NCBI GenBank assembly: GCA_002408385.1
Contig: DHSB01000165.1
Coordinates: 21,753 to 71,468, forward strand
Length of the DNA stretch: 49,716 nucleotides
Direction: 5' to 3'
From: Myxococcales bacterium UBA5297
GTDB taxonomy: Bacteria > Myxococcota > Myxococcia > Myxococcales > UBA5297
Part shown: in pieces, positions 38,252-46,252 of the stretch
Position numbering within the stretch: the first letter of the stretch is position 1
How the letters are laid out: the number at the start of each line of letters is the position of its first letter
Translations under genes and position numbers: made by a program
The notes under the pieces: model-generated
The model's database searches: none
Seen by the model: the letters and a program-made list of their open reading frames with translations, nothing else
What the model was told of the DNA's origin: nothing

Positions 38252-38857
38252 ATGGCAATCACCAAAGCCGATCCCTACCGGGACCACCAGGCTGAGTACG
38301 TCGCGACCGGGGACCCGCGGCTGGTGAAGACCTCGCCGGCCAAGTACGTGACCATCACCGGCCACAGCGAACCGGGCGGCGACGACTTTGACCACCGCGT
38401 CAAGGTGCTCTACCGGGCCGCACAGACCATCCTCGAGGCCAAGCGGCAAGCCGGCCACGACTTCAGGCTGGGCAGGCTCGAGGCGATGTGGTGGCACAAG
38501 GGCCAGGACAAGCAGACCGACCACCCGAGCTGGCACTGGAAGCTGCTGCTGCGGGTCCCCGAGTTCGTCAGCGAGCAGGACCTGAGCGCGGCGAAGAACA
38601 AGGCACGCGACCCGCTCGTGCGCGACGTCTGGCTCGAGATCATCGACGAGGGCGAGGTCGTCCAGGTGCTGCACCTCGGCCCGCATGAGCGCGGGCAGGA
38701 GTCGCTCGACAAGATGCGCGAGTTCGCCCGCGAGCAGGGCAAGCGCTTCGAGGGCTTCCACCACGAGATCTACCTGACCCGCCCCGCCGACGTGCCGCCC
38801 GAGAAGCTGCGGACGATCCTGCGGCAGCAGGTCGAGCCGGCGCCCATCGCGCCCTGA
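38252..38857 (+). CDS. GyrI-like small-molecule-binding domain protein
   Basis: A 201-residue soluble protein; ATG with GGGAGG upstream, chosen over a much longer open frame. The sequence fits the GyrI-like (SOUL/BacT-related) fold. Visible stretches are AKYVTITGHSEPGGDDFDHR near the start, EAMWWHKGQDKQTDHPSWHW in the middle, and LHLGPHERGQESLDKMREFA, ending in FHHEIYLTRPADVPPEKLRT. GyrI-like domains bind hydrophobic small molecules and can act as hydrolases, sensors or antitoxin-like gyrase modulators. No DNA-binding domain is fused here, so it is a stand-alone version. It is divergent from the SGNH gene; the ligand is unknown. Confidence 0.85.
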   Translation: MAITKADPYRDHQAEYVATGDPRLVKTSPAKYVTITGHSEPGGDDFDHRVKVLYRAAQTILEAKRQAGHDFRLGRLEAMWWHKGQDKQTDHPSWHWKLLLRVPEFVSEQDLSAAKNKARDPLVRDVWLEIIDEGEVVQVLHLGPHERGQESLDKMREFAREQGKRFEGFHHEIYLTRPADVPPEKLRTILRQQVEPAPIAP

Positions 38858-39899
38858 AGACCCGTCGAGAAATCCGCTTCGACTCCCCCCTGAGCGCAGC
38901 CCCCGGCGCGCGAGCGTCGGGGGCGCAAGTCGAAGGGCCCCTTGACTTGCGGCCTCGCAAGCTCGGCCTACGCTCGGGGCGAACGGGCGGGCGGACCGCT
39001 TGCCCGTCGGCGCACCCTGCGGCCTCTCCCCTGCCGCCTGAGGCTCGTCCGGCGGGTCGCTCGCGCCCCGAGGCCGTGGCGTGCGCCTGTGGCTCGGGGG
39101 CGCGTTCGGGCCTGGCGCTTGACCACTCTTCGCCCCCTCAAGCTCCTTCGACTGCTGGAGCGTCAACAACCGTTCCTGCGCGCGCTGCAGCGCCTCGAAG
39201 CTCCGCCGACTCTGCGGGAAAGGCGCGCCTGCGAGGCGAGAAGGAGCGGACTGCAAGCTCGAAGCGGCTTGCTGCTCGACCTGAAGGAGCGGGGTTCAAC
39301 CCGAGGAATCGAAAGCTTCGACGGTCGAAGGCGGTGCCTTGGCGGTGAGAAGGGGGTGCTTCGACCCTCGAAGCCCCGAGCTTCGCGCCTTGAAGCCAGG
39401 CGCCTTGAAGCACGAACCAACCTCCTTCTCGTGGCGCGGCACGGGCTCTCGAGCTTGGTTGCCGGCGCAGTCCCCTGCCGAAGCGGGCCGCTGCGAGCAC
39501 TCCTGCTGCGCCCTCTCCCCCTCGAGAAGGCCGCTGCGAGCCTCGCTGCTCGGGGGCCGAAAGGTCGAACGAGCCGACTCCAACGAACACAGGAACGTCC
39601 GCGAGCCGTCTCGGTCGGAGCTCCAACCGCCAGCTTCGGCGCCGGCCCTGGGTCTGGATCCACTTTCGGCGGCGAGGAGAGATCCCATTGCAGTGCGGCA
39701 ACGCAGTCCTTCGTCCTCCGTGAAGTCCGCCTGATCGCTGGCGAAGGCCTCCTTCCGGGGGCCGAAGGACTGCTGATGGGGAAGTGGATCTGGTTGGCCG
39801 CCGAAAGTGGATCGCTCCTGAACCGGCACACCGAGGCTCCACCCCGCGACTTGATGACCACCCGAGAGGCTCCGCGAGCGTGGCCGAGGCCGCTGCGGC

Positions 39900-40305
39900 C
39901 CACTTTCGGAGCTTTGCGCGCCGCTCGGAGCGCTGCGCGCGCGCAGCGAAGCTTGGCGGCCGTGCTCGGGAGGCTTTGCGGACAGCTCGGAGGGCTTGGC
40001 GGAATGCCGGTGAGCTTGCGGCCTCCGCGAAATCACTCAGGTTTTTCAGGAGCGGGGTTTTCAGGCCGATGGGGAACGGTTCGCGCCCCTCGATTTGGGC
40101 GGCTAACCCCGCGTACCAAGGTGCTTTTCTCGGCTGCCAAGCTTCCCGACCCGTCCGCGAAGCCTCCCGGGGCGACCGCCAAGCTTCCCGGCCGACCCCC
40201 AAGCCTTGGAATCACCGCCAAGCCTCAGAACCACTGCCAAGCCTTCCGAACGCCCCCCAAGCCTCAGAACCACCGCCAAGCCTCGGAGTCACCGCAGCGC
40301 GATCG
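39900..40305. repeat. Inverted pair of 19-21-bp unit arrays
   Basis: On the plus strand units with AAGC start at 40139, 40160, 40181, 40201, 40220, 40239, 40259 and 40278. From about 39905 to 40010 the same unit runs in the opposite direction (GAGGCTTTGCGGACAGCTCG, GAGGGCTTGGCGG). The centre of about 110 bases is unrelated. Unit lengths vary by one or two bases, so any coding function is lost. Confidence 0.65.
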
Positions 40306-40392
40306 GACGATGGACTTTACAAAGGACTGCGCGCCGTCCGGGGGGCGTCGGGCGAGGGCGCACAGCTCCCGACCGTTCGCCCGGGTTGCGGA

Positions 40393-40426
40393 CCTCGACG
40401 AGCGCATTGCCATGCGCCCTACCAAC
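40393..40426. repeat. Intergenic hairpin element, copy E
   Basis: GCGCAT/ATGCGC with loop TGCC, preceded by CCTCGACG and followed by CTACCAACC, directly abutting the stop codon of the CBS gene. It may serve as that gene's terminator. Confidence 0.7.
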
Positions 40427-41272
40427 CTACGGCGCCGGGGTCGCGGTGGCCGGCTCGCCCATCGACCGGGCGCGCTCCCTCAACCAGTTGAGCACGTCGA
40501 CGTAGGAGAGGATGCCGACCAGCTCGTCGTCTTCGTCGAGCACCGGCAGCGCCGCGAAGCGCTCGTCGGCGAAGAGATCGAAGGCGTCGAGCAGCTTTGC
40601 GTCTGCGCGCACGGTCAGCGGGTCGGGCCGCATCGTGTTGCCGACCAGGTCCTGAGTCGCCTCGGGCGGCGCGTGGTAGAGGCTGCCCAGGTCGGTGCCC
40701 AGCTTCTCGCGAATCATCCGCTCGGAGATCATGCCGCTCAGGTTGCCGTCGTTGTCGACCACCGGAAGATGGCGGTAGCCGCCCTCGAGCATCATCCGGG
40801 CGGCCGTCTCCAGCGTCGCGCCCTCCTCGACCGTCATGGGCCTGGCAGTCATCACGTTCCAGACCGGCACCTCCTCGAGGGTCCGCACGGGCGCACGCCG
40901 GCCCGCGAGCACCGCGTCGAGGTCGTCGTCGGTCAACAGGCCGACCACCCTGCCGCTCGCGTCGAGCACGGGCAGGGTGCTCAGGTGCTTGCCGAGCATC
41001 AGCCGGGCCGCGTCGTCGAGCTCGACCTCCTCGCGCACGAAGGCAGGCTGCGCGCGGGCAAGGTCGACGGCCTTGTAGCGACGCGGCGCCCCGCGGGGAG
41101 TCGCCAGCTCAACCAGGTCGGAGCGAGAGAGCATCCCGACGAGCTGGCCCTGCTGATCGAGCACCGGGAGCGCGCGATAGCGCCCGAAGCGCACCAGGTC
41201 CGCGGGGACCTCGAGCGACTCCCAGTTGCCCACCGTGCGCACATTGCGGGACATCACCTCGGCGACGCGCAT
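40427..41272 (-). CDS. Protein of four CBS domains (two Bateman modules)
   Basis: A 281-residue soluble protein, ATG with GAGGAGGT six bases upstream. Four CBS domains fill the entire chain. The recurring pattern is a first strand (EVMSRNVRTV, DLARAQPAFV, NVMTARPMTV, NTMRPDPLTV), then a helix, then ALPVLD or HLPVVD, then LVGMLSRSDL or equivalent. CBS pairs bind adenosine nucleotides and regulate partner proteins. No catalytic domain is attached, so this is a stand-alone energy or ligand sensor whose partner is not evident. A hairpin repeat element sits right at its end. The NtrC regulator lies upstream on the same strand with a 204-base gap. Confidence 0.93.
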   Translation of the reverse strand: MRVAEVMSRNVRTVGNWESLEVPADLVRFGRYRALPVLDQQGQLVGMLSRSDLVELATPRGAPRRYKAVDLARAQPAFVREEVELDDAARLMLGKHLSTLPVLDASGRVVGLLTDDDLDAVLAGRRAPVRTLEEVPVWNVMTARPMTVEEGATLETAARMMLEGGYRHLPVVDNDGNLSGMISERMIREKLGTDLGSLYHAPPEATQDLVGNTMRPDPLTVRADAKLLDAFDLFADERFAALPVLDEDDELVGILSYVDVLNWLRERARSMGEPATATPAP

Positions 41273-41476
41273 CGCGAGACCTCCTCTGGCCGCAATTAAG
41301 GTAGTGCGCGAACCGCGAAGGCGAGAGCGACAGGGGCTCGGCCGTCTTCCGGGGCGATAGGCCAAGCAATCGCGGGGCGCGCGCCCGCTGCGCCGGTCTC
41401 TCGCTTCGGGCGACCAAGCGCCGGGGAGAGTCTGGCGACGGGGCGGGGCTTCGCGGCTCTTCGCGCTGCGCGGCCT

Positions 41477-42871
41477 TCAGCGAGGCTGCCGGCCGAGCGT
41501 ACCGGCCTCCAGGCCCCCGGAGCTGCGGTATTCCTTCAGCCGGTTGTAGAGCGTCTTCTCGCTGATTCCGAGCACGTGCGCGGTGCGCGCCTTGTTGCCC
41601 CCGTTTCGCCCGAGGCTGCCGAGGATGTAGGCCCGCTCGACCTCGGCCAGCGTGTGCCCGAGGGGCAGGCGGATCGACTCTGCCTCCTCGGCCTGGCCGG
41701 CGATTTCCGGGGGCAGGTGCTCGACGCTGATTCGCCCGCCCCCGCCGAGGATGACCGCCCGTTCGACCGCGTTGCGCAGCTCGCGGATGTTCCCGGGCCA
41801 CGCGTAGCTCTTCAACAGGTCGAGCGCGTGCGGGTCGACCCCGCTCACCTTCAGGCTCGCCTCCTTGTTGAACCGGGCGACGAAGTGGTCGACCAGCGCG
41901 GGGACGTCCTCGGCGCGCTCGGCAAGCGGCGGCAGGTTCACCTGGAAGACGTTGAGGCGAAAGAACAGGTCCTCGCGGAAGCGGGCGGCGCGGATCTCCT
42001 CCTTGAGGTCCTTGTTGGTCGCACACAGCACCCGGACGTCGACCTCGACCTCGTTCTTGCCGCCCAGCCGGCGCAGCTTCGACCCCTCGAGCACGCGCAG
42101 AAACTTCGCCTGCAGCTCGGTGGGGATCTCGGCGACCTCGTCGAGAAACAGCGTCCCCTTGTCGGCCAGCTCAAAGCAGCCCGCGCGGCGCTGGTCGGCT
42201 CCGGTGAAGGCCCCGCGCTCGCAGCCGAAGATCTCGCTCTCCATCAAGGTCGCGGGGATGGCCGAGCAGTTGATGGCGATGAAGGGCCGCTCCCGGCGCG
42301 GCGACAGGTCGTGGACCGCCCGGGCCGCCATCTCCTTGCCGGTGCCGCTCTGGCCGGTGATGACCACCGGGGCGTTGGAGGGGGCGATCTTCTCGATGAG
42401 CTCGAAGACCCGGCGCATCGGCGCGCTCTGCCCGATGAACTGCGCGCCGAACCCGAGCCGCCGCAGGCTGTGGCGCAGCACCGCGACCTCGCGCTGGGTG
42501 TTCTGCTTCTCGAGCGCCCGGTCGAGCACGAGCCGCAGCCGCTTCGGGTCGAGCGGCTTCTCGATGAAGTCGTAGGCGCCTTGGCGGATGGCCTCGACCG
42601 CGTTGTCGACCGTTCCCCGCCCGGTGACCATCACCACCACGCACTCGGGCAGCTCTTCGCGCAGCGAGCGCAGCAGGAGCATGCCGTCCATCGTCGGCAT
42701 CACCAGGTCGCTGACGAGCACCTCCGGGCGAAGCTCGGCGGCCCGCTCGAGCGCTTCGCGTCCGTTGGCGGCGAGCGCGACCCGGTGTCCCCAGCTCTCG
42801 ACCAGCCCGGCGAGAGCTTCACGGGTCGCCTGATCGTCGTCGACCACCAAGACCCTGGCAGCGTGACTCAT
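41477..42871 (-). CDS. NtrC-family sigma-54-dependent response regulator
   Basis: A 464-residue three-domain regulator. The receiver (1-120) has acidic VVDDD and phospho-acceptor Asp in VLVSDLVMP (near 56). The AAA domain (about 145-385) has Walker A GQSGTGKE, the sigma-54 contact loop GAFTGA, Walker B GTLFLDEVAEIP, and an arginine-finger region. The C-terminal Fis-type helix-turn-helix is NKARTAHVLGISEKTLYNRL. It activates sigma-54 promoters when phosphorylated. The histidine kinase gene ends 60 bases upstream, so they form a two-gene operon. GAGGGAG precedes the ATG. The targets are not visible here. Confidence 0.96.
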   Translation of the reverse strand: MSHAARVLVVDDDQATREALAGLVESWGHRVALAANGREALERAAELRPEVLVSDLVMPTMDGMLLLRSLREELPECVVVMVTGRGTVDNAVEAIRQGAYDFIEKPLDPKRLRLVLDRALEKQNTQREVAVLRHSLRRLGFGAQFIGQSAPMRRVFELIEKIAPSNAPVVITGQSGTGKEMAARAVHDLSPRRERPFIAINCSAIPATLMESEIFGCERGAFTGADQRRAGCFELADKGTLFLDEVAEIPTELQAKFLRVLEGSKLRRLGGKNEVEVDVRVLCATNKDLKEEIRAARFREDLFFRLNVFQVNLPPLAERAEDVPALVDHFVARFNKEASLKVSGVDPHALDLLKSYAWPGNIRELRNAVERAVILGGGGRISVEHLPPEIAGQAEEAESIRLPLGHTLAEVERAYILGSLGRNGGNKARTAHVLGISEKTLYNRLKEYRSSGGLEAGTLGRQPR

Positions 42872-42931
42872 CTTTGCTCCCTCGACCTTGCCAGGTCCTC
42901 CCCTGAGCCGGTCCTCATCCCTGGCGCCTGC

Positions 42932-43864
42932 TCATCTGTCGGTTGAACCGGCGAGCGGCAGCCGCACCTCTACCCGGCGGCTGCGCCCCTCCTTGCGCGT
43001 CTTCAAGTTGCCGCGGTGAAGCTCGACGATCTGCTCGGCGAGCGAAAGCAGCCTTTCTGCCCGCCCTTCGCGCGCGGTCGCTACCGGACACCCCGCCCCC
43101 TGCCCGTCGTGCTCCAACTCGAGGACCGCTTCCGAGCCGCGGCGCGCCACGCTCACGTGGAGCTGCCCGCCCTGCGCGCCCTGGTCGATGCCGCGCTTGA
43201 CCAGATGGAGGACCGCCTCGCCGAGCTGCGCCGCGTCGCCCTCGATTTCGACCCCGACGACCTCGGCGGCGAGCACCACGCCCTTGCGCTTTGCCTCGTG
43301 CCCGAAGGCGCTGAGCGCCCCGCTGACGAGCTCGCCGAGGTCGAAGGCGAGCGGGGGTTGCTGCGGCGGGCTGGCAAACCGCATGAAGAGGCGCAAGACG
43401 CTCTCGATGCGCGAGACCTGCTCGCGCATCGCCTCGAGGTGACGGCTCGCCTTCGCGGCGAGGGCGGGGTCGGCCCCGCGCAGCCGTTCACCGAGCAAGC
43501 CGAGGTGGATGCTGAGCGCGTTGAGCGGGTTGCGCGCATCGTGCGCCATCCCCTCGGCGAGCCTGGCGAAGGTCTCGAGGCGCTCTTCGGCCTCGCCGTC
43601 GCGGACGCGGGCGAGCAGGTGGCCCTCCGCCCTCTCGGCCAGCACCTCGAGGCTTCTTCCGTCGACTTCGAGCACGGCGCTCAGAGGCTCGTCCTCGCCT
43701 GATGCCGACCCCCGGGCGCGCGCCAAGGCCTCTGTCAGCGCCCGGCACAGGCTCGCCTCGCCGCTCGGACCGAGCCTGTGCCTCAGCTCGCGGCTCATCG
43801 CCACCACCCGCCCCGCGCAGTCGAGGACGGCGATGCTCCCGGGACCTGCCTCTTGCCTAGGCAT
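42932..43864 (-). CDS. Histidine kinase with degenerate ATP-binding domain (NtrB-like partner)
   Basis: A 310-residue soluble kinase. The first 90 residues form a short PAS-like sensor, and there is no membrane segment. The dimerisation domain holds an intact H-box AEGMAHDARNPLNALSIHLG (His near 118). The catalytic half departs from consensus. At the N-box position the chain reads EAVLHLVKRGID, without the Asn residues that chelate Mg-ATP. The G1 box reads HDGQGAG instead of DNGPGI, and G2 lacks its glycines. It may phosphorylate poorly, act as a phosphatase or be a pseudokinase. GAGAGG seven bases upstream sets the ATG. It is the operon partner of the NtrC regulator. Confidence 0.88.
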   Translation of the reverse strand: MPRQEAGPGSIAVLDCAGRVVAMSRELRHRLGPSGEASLCRALTEALARARGSASGEDEPLSAVLEVDGRSLEVLAERAEGHLLARVRDGEAEERLETFARLAEGMAHDARNPLNALSIHLGLLGERLRGADPALAAKASRHLEAMREQVSRIESVLRLFMRFASPPQQPPLAFDLGELVSGALSAFGHEAKRKGVVLAAEVVGVEIEGDAAQLGEAVLHLVKRGIDQGAQGGQLHVSVARRGSEAVLELEHDGQGAGCPVATAREGRAERLLSLAEQIVELHRGNLKTRKEGRSRRVEVRLPLAGSTDR

Positions 43865-43915
43865 CCGCGTGCCTCTCAAAGCCTGTTGGGGGTTGACGGC
43901 CGGCCAAACGAGCTT

Positions 43916-43944
43916 GAGTTAGGGACCGAGCCCTACCAAGTCAA
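43916..43944 (-). promoter_or_regulatory. Candidate promoter of the kinase-regulator operon
   Basis: On the minus strand TTGACT (five of six) lies 17 bases before a weak -10 (TAACTC), about 50 bases upstream of the kinase start. Confidence 0.3.
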
Positions 43945-44089
43945 TCGAACGAGAGGCGCGACGGCTCGCCTGCGCAGGCGTTGCCTCGGCAGGCAGAAGG
44001 CCGCCGTCTTTGCCGCCCGACGGGCACATTCGCCGGCGCCCTTTGCCCGGCGCTCGGATCAGCGAGCGTGCGAGGGCGCGCAAGGCGCT

Positions 44090-44117
44090 CTGTCACGGCG
44101 GACAAGGCCACTACAAT
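44090..44117 (+). promoter_or_regulatory. Candidate promoter of the CapA-like gene
   Basis: CTGTCA (four of six) and TACAAT (five of six) are separated by 16 bases; transcription would begin near 44124, 17 bases before the ATG at 44141. Confidence 0.4.
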
Positions 44118-44140
44118 CGAGCCTCACCTCGGGAGGCACC

Positions 44141-45514
44141 ATGAACGACCGCGCCATTCGTCTGTCCCTGAGCCTTGCGCTCGTCGCCTTTGCGGCCGCC
44201 TGTGCCGGCCCACGGGCCAGGCCAGAGCCCATCGCCGCGGTGCACGCGGTCGAATCGCCCCTCTCGCTCAAGCCGGTCGAGCCGGCCGCCGTGCAGCCGG
44301 ACCCTCGGCCCGTCGAGCTCGCCCGGGTCACCTTCGTCGCCGTCGGGGACGTGTTGCCGCACGGCGCGGTGAAGGGGTCAGCCGAGCGCTGGAACGAGCG
44401 CGACGAGGCTGGCCGCTCGCTCAACTTCGAGGGTTGGGGGGCGCTCTTCGCCGGCGTCGCCTCCGAGCTGTCGCGCGCCGATCTGGCCTTCGCCAACCTC
44501 GAGACCCCCGTCTCGGCGAGCGGGGATCACGACTCGCGCCCGTTTTTCTTCAACGCCAAGCCCCCGATGCTCCAGGCCTTGATGCACGCGGGGGTCGACC
44601 TCGTCGGTTTCGCGAACAACCACGCCTACGACCAGGGACATCGCGGGCTGGTCGAGACCCTCGACGCGCTCGACGAGCTCGGACTTCCTCAGGCGGGCGC
44701 CGGACGCGACCTCGAGCGGGCGCGCCGCGGGCTGCGACTCGAGCGAAACGGGGTGCGCATCGCGGTTCTCGGGGCGAGCCAGTTCTTCAACCAGAGCCAG
44801 CACGTCTCGGCCGATCCCAAGCAGGCGCAGGTGGTCAAGCTCGATAGCCCGGAGCCGATGCAGGCGGCCATCCGCGCCGCGCGCGAGGACTCGGACTTCG
44901 TCATCGTCTCGCTGCATTGGGGCGTCGAGTACGAGCCGCAGCCACGCGAGGCCGAGGTGCAGCTCGCCCACCGGCTCTTCGAGGCCGGGGCGGACGTCAT
45001 CCTCGGCACGCACCCGCACGTGCTGCAGCCGATCGAGGTCTACCGCGCCGAGGACGGCCGAACCTGCCTGGTCGTCTACTCGCTCGGCAACTTCATCTCC
45101 AATCAGAGCCGCTTCTACGCCCACCGCGTCTCGCCCGAGAAGGTCGGCGACACCCGCGACGGGGCGATGCTGCGCTTTGCCATCGTCAAGCGCGACTACG
45201 GCGCCGGGGTCTCGCGCACCGAGCTGGCCGACGTCTCGTACGTCCCGGTGTGGACCGACAACGACCACCTGGTGCGCAAGTCCAAGGAGCTGCCCGATAT
45301 CCGGGTCGTCGACCTCGAACGCTCGCTGGAGCGGGTGCGCGCCGAGCTCGAGGCGCTGACCGCGAACCTGGCCGAGCGGCCCTCGAAGGAGCTCGAGCGG
45401 CAGCTCGTCGAGCTCAAGAAGCGGCTCGAGCTGCTTTCGCGCCGCAAGGAGATCATCGAGGTGCGGCTGGGGCCGGACTTCGCGGCGCAGAGAGAGACGG
45501 GGCGCACCCCCTGA
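44141..45514 (+). CDS. CapA-family metallophosphatase-like lipoprotein
   Basis: A 457-residue protein, ATG with GGGAGG upstream. The signal peptide ends in lipobox FAAAC. The CapA/PGA_cap domain follows, with its metal and active-site motifs. VAVGDVLPHG is the first Asp motif. NLETPVS, FANNHAYDQGHRGL (Asn-His), SLHWGVEYEPQP, GTHPHVLQPIEVY (His-x-His) and YSLGNFISNQ follow. In Bacillus CapA acts with CapB/C in poly-gamma-glutamate export; lone CapA proteins elsewhere have unknown polymer or phosphoester roles. The final 90 residues are a charged coiled coil (ELERQLVELKKRLELLSRRK). No capB/capC neighbours are seen, so the substrate is open. Confidence 0.92.
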   Translation: MNDRAIRLSLSLALVAFAAACAGPRARPEPIAAVHAVESPLSLKPVEPAAVQPDPRPVELARVTFVAVGDVLPHGAVKGSAERWNERDEAGRSLNFEGWGALFAGVASELSRADLAFANLETPVSASGDHDSRPFFFNAKPPMLQALMHAGVDLVGFANNHAYDQGHRGLVETLDALDELGLPQAGAGRDLERARRGLRLERNGVRIAVLGASQFFNQSQHVSADPKQAQVVKLDSPEPMQAAIRAAREDSDFVIVSLHWGVEYEPQPREAEVQLAHRLFEAGADVILGTHPHVLQPIEVYRAEDGRTCLVVYSLGNFISNQSRFYAHRVSPEKVGDTRDGAMLRFAIVKRDYGAGVSRTELADVSYVPVWTDNDHLVRKSKELPDIRVVDLERSLERVRAELEALTANLAERPSKELERQLVELKKRLELLSRRKEIIEVRLGPDFAAQRETGRTP

Positions 45515-46000
45515 GGCTCGAGGCGCAGCCCGCGACCGCGCTCGCCGCCTCCGGTCACCTCAACGAGCGAAGTCGAGAGGCCCTTGGCCGGCTGTGGCCT
45601 TGAACCAACAGGCGGGTCGGCGGGCGCCCGCGCCCGGTCACCCGGAGCGTAGGCCGAGCTTGCGAGGCCGCAAGTCGAGGGGCCGCCGCGGTCACCCCGA
45701 GCTCTTCGTCGCTCCTTCTGCCGGCTGTGACCTTGCGCAGATGGAGCTGTCAGTCAGGAGCGAAGTCGAGAGACCCGAGCATCGCACCGGGCTCTTGCCG
45801 GGCTCTGTCCCATGGACGAAAAGCCGCTTGCCGTGGAGCCACCGCGCGAGAGCAAGAGAATCGAGCCGGACCACCTCGCCGCGGGAGAAGCACGTAGGCC
45901 CACCGCGCGGCGAGCAAGTGAAAGTCCCCTCTCCCGCGCTTGCGTGGGAAGAGGGGATCTAGGGGTGCCCGCCGCCGGGATCGCCCGCGCATCTGCCCAA
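45515..46000. repeat. Intergenic region with three dispersed repeat pieces
   Basis: No gene seen. GAGCGAAGTCGAGAG occurs at 45565-45579 and 45758-45772. A 40-base sequence at 45645-45684 matches 38936-38975 in inverted orientation with one mismatch. Confidence 0.75.
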
Positions 46001-46107
46001 TTCCTCGACGGGCGCATTGCCATGCGCCCCTACCAACCCGCGACCGATAGCTTGGGTTCCGGGCGAAGCCCGGGCTGTGCCTGTCGAAGGGGCTCGGGCT
46101 GACCGGT
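46001..46107. repeat. Intergenic hairpin element, copy D (most complete)
   Basis: Starts TTCCTCGAC, then the perfect GGGCGCAT/ATGCGCCC stem (46010-46029, loop TGCC), CCTACCAACC, CGCGACCGAT, GGGTTCC, a second hairpin GGGC/GCCC (GGGCGAAGCCC), GGGCTGTGC, and GGGCTGACCGGTT. It aligns along its length with copy C at 31684. Confidence 0.85.
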
Positions 46108-46202
46108 TCGCCTCACCGACGGCCCTTTCGGTGCGCAATCGGGCGCGGGCCCGGCGGCCTCTTTCGACCCCTGCCCTGCCTGCAACCGGGCGCGCTGGTG
46201 AA

Positions 46203-46216
46203 CAGGTTTCAACCTG
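46203..46216 (+). promoter_or_regulatory. Palindrome CAGGTTTCAACCTG upstream of the MYXO-CTERM gene
   Basis: A six-base dyad with a two-base centre lies 36 bases before the start codon, where an operator could act. No other copy was noticed. Confidence 0.3.
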
Positions 46217-46252
46217 GCAGTCGCTTGCGATGGGCGATGGGGAGAGAAGCCG

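Larger units (their letters stand above)
38858..40426. repeat. Large intergenic region of decayed repeats
   Basis: About 1.57 kb without a credible gene; long frames are low-complexity Arg/Ser/Pro/Ala. It contains several kinds of repeat. At 38910-38977 there is a large imperfect hairpin including the 40-base dispersed repeat (38936-38975). Two palindromes of the CTTCGAC/GTCGAAG type lie at 39316-39330 and 39358-39374. GATCCACTTTCGGCGGC near 39656 has an inverted copy near 39797. Two oppositely oriented arrays of 19-21-base units built around GCCAAGCCTC flank 40025-40130. The GGGCGCAT hairpin copy E ends it. Confidence 0.75.

Noticed and set aside
38942..41299. 785-residue plus-strand frame over the repeat-rich gap and the CBS gene
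   Set aside because: No domain, low complexity, and its second half is antisense to a clear four-CBS protein.
46214..46228. Sigma-54 promoter (TGGCAG...TTGC) before the MYXO-CTERM gene
   Set aside because: The GG to GC spacing is one base short of the required ten, which normally abolishes function.
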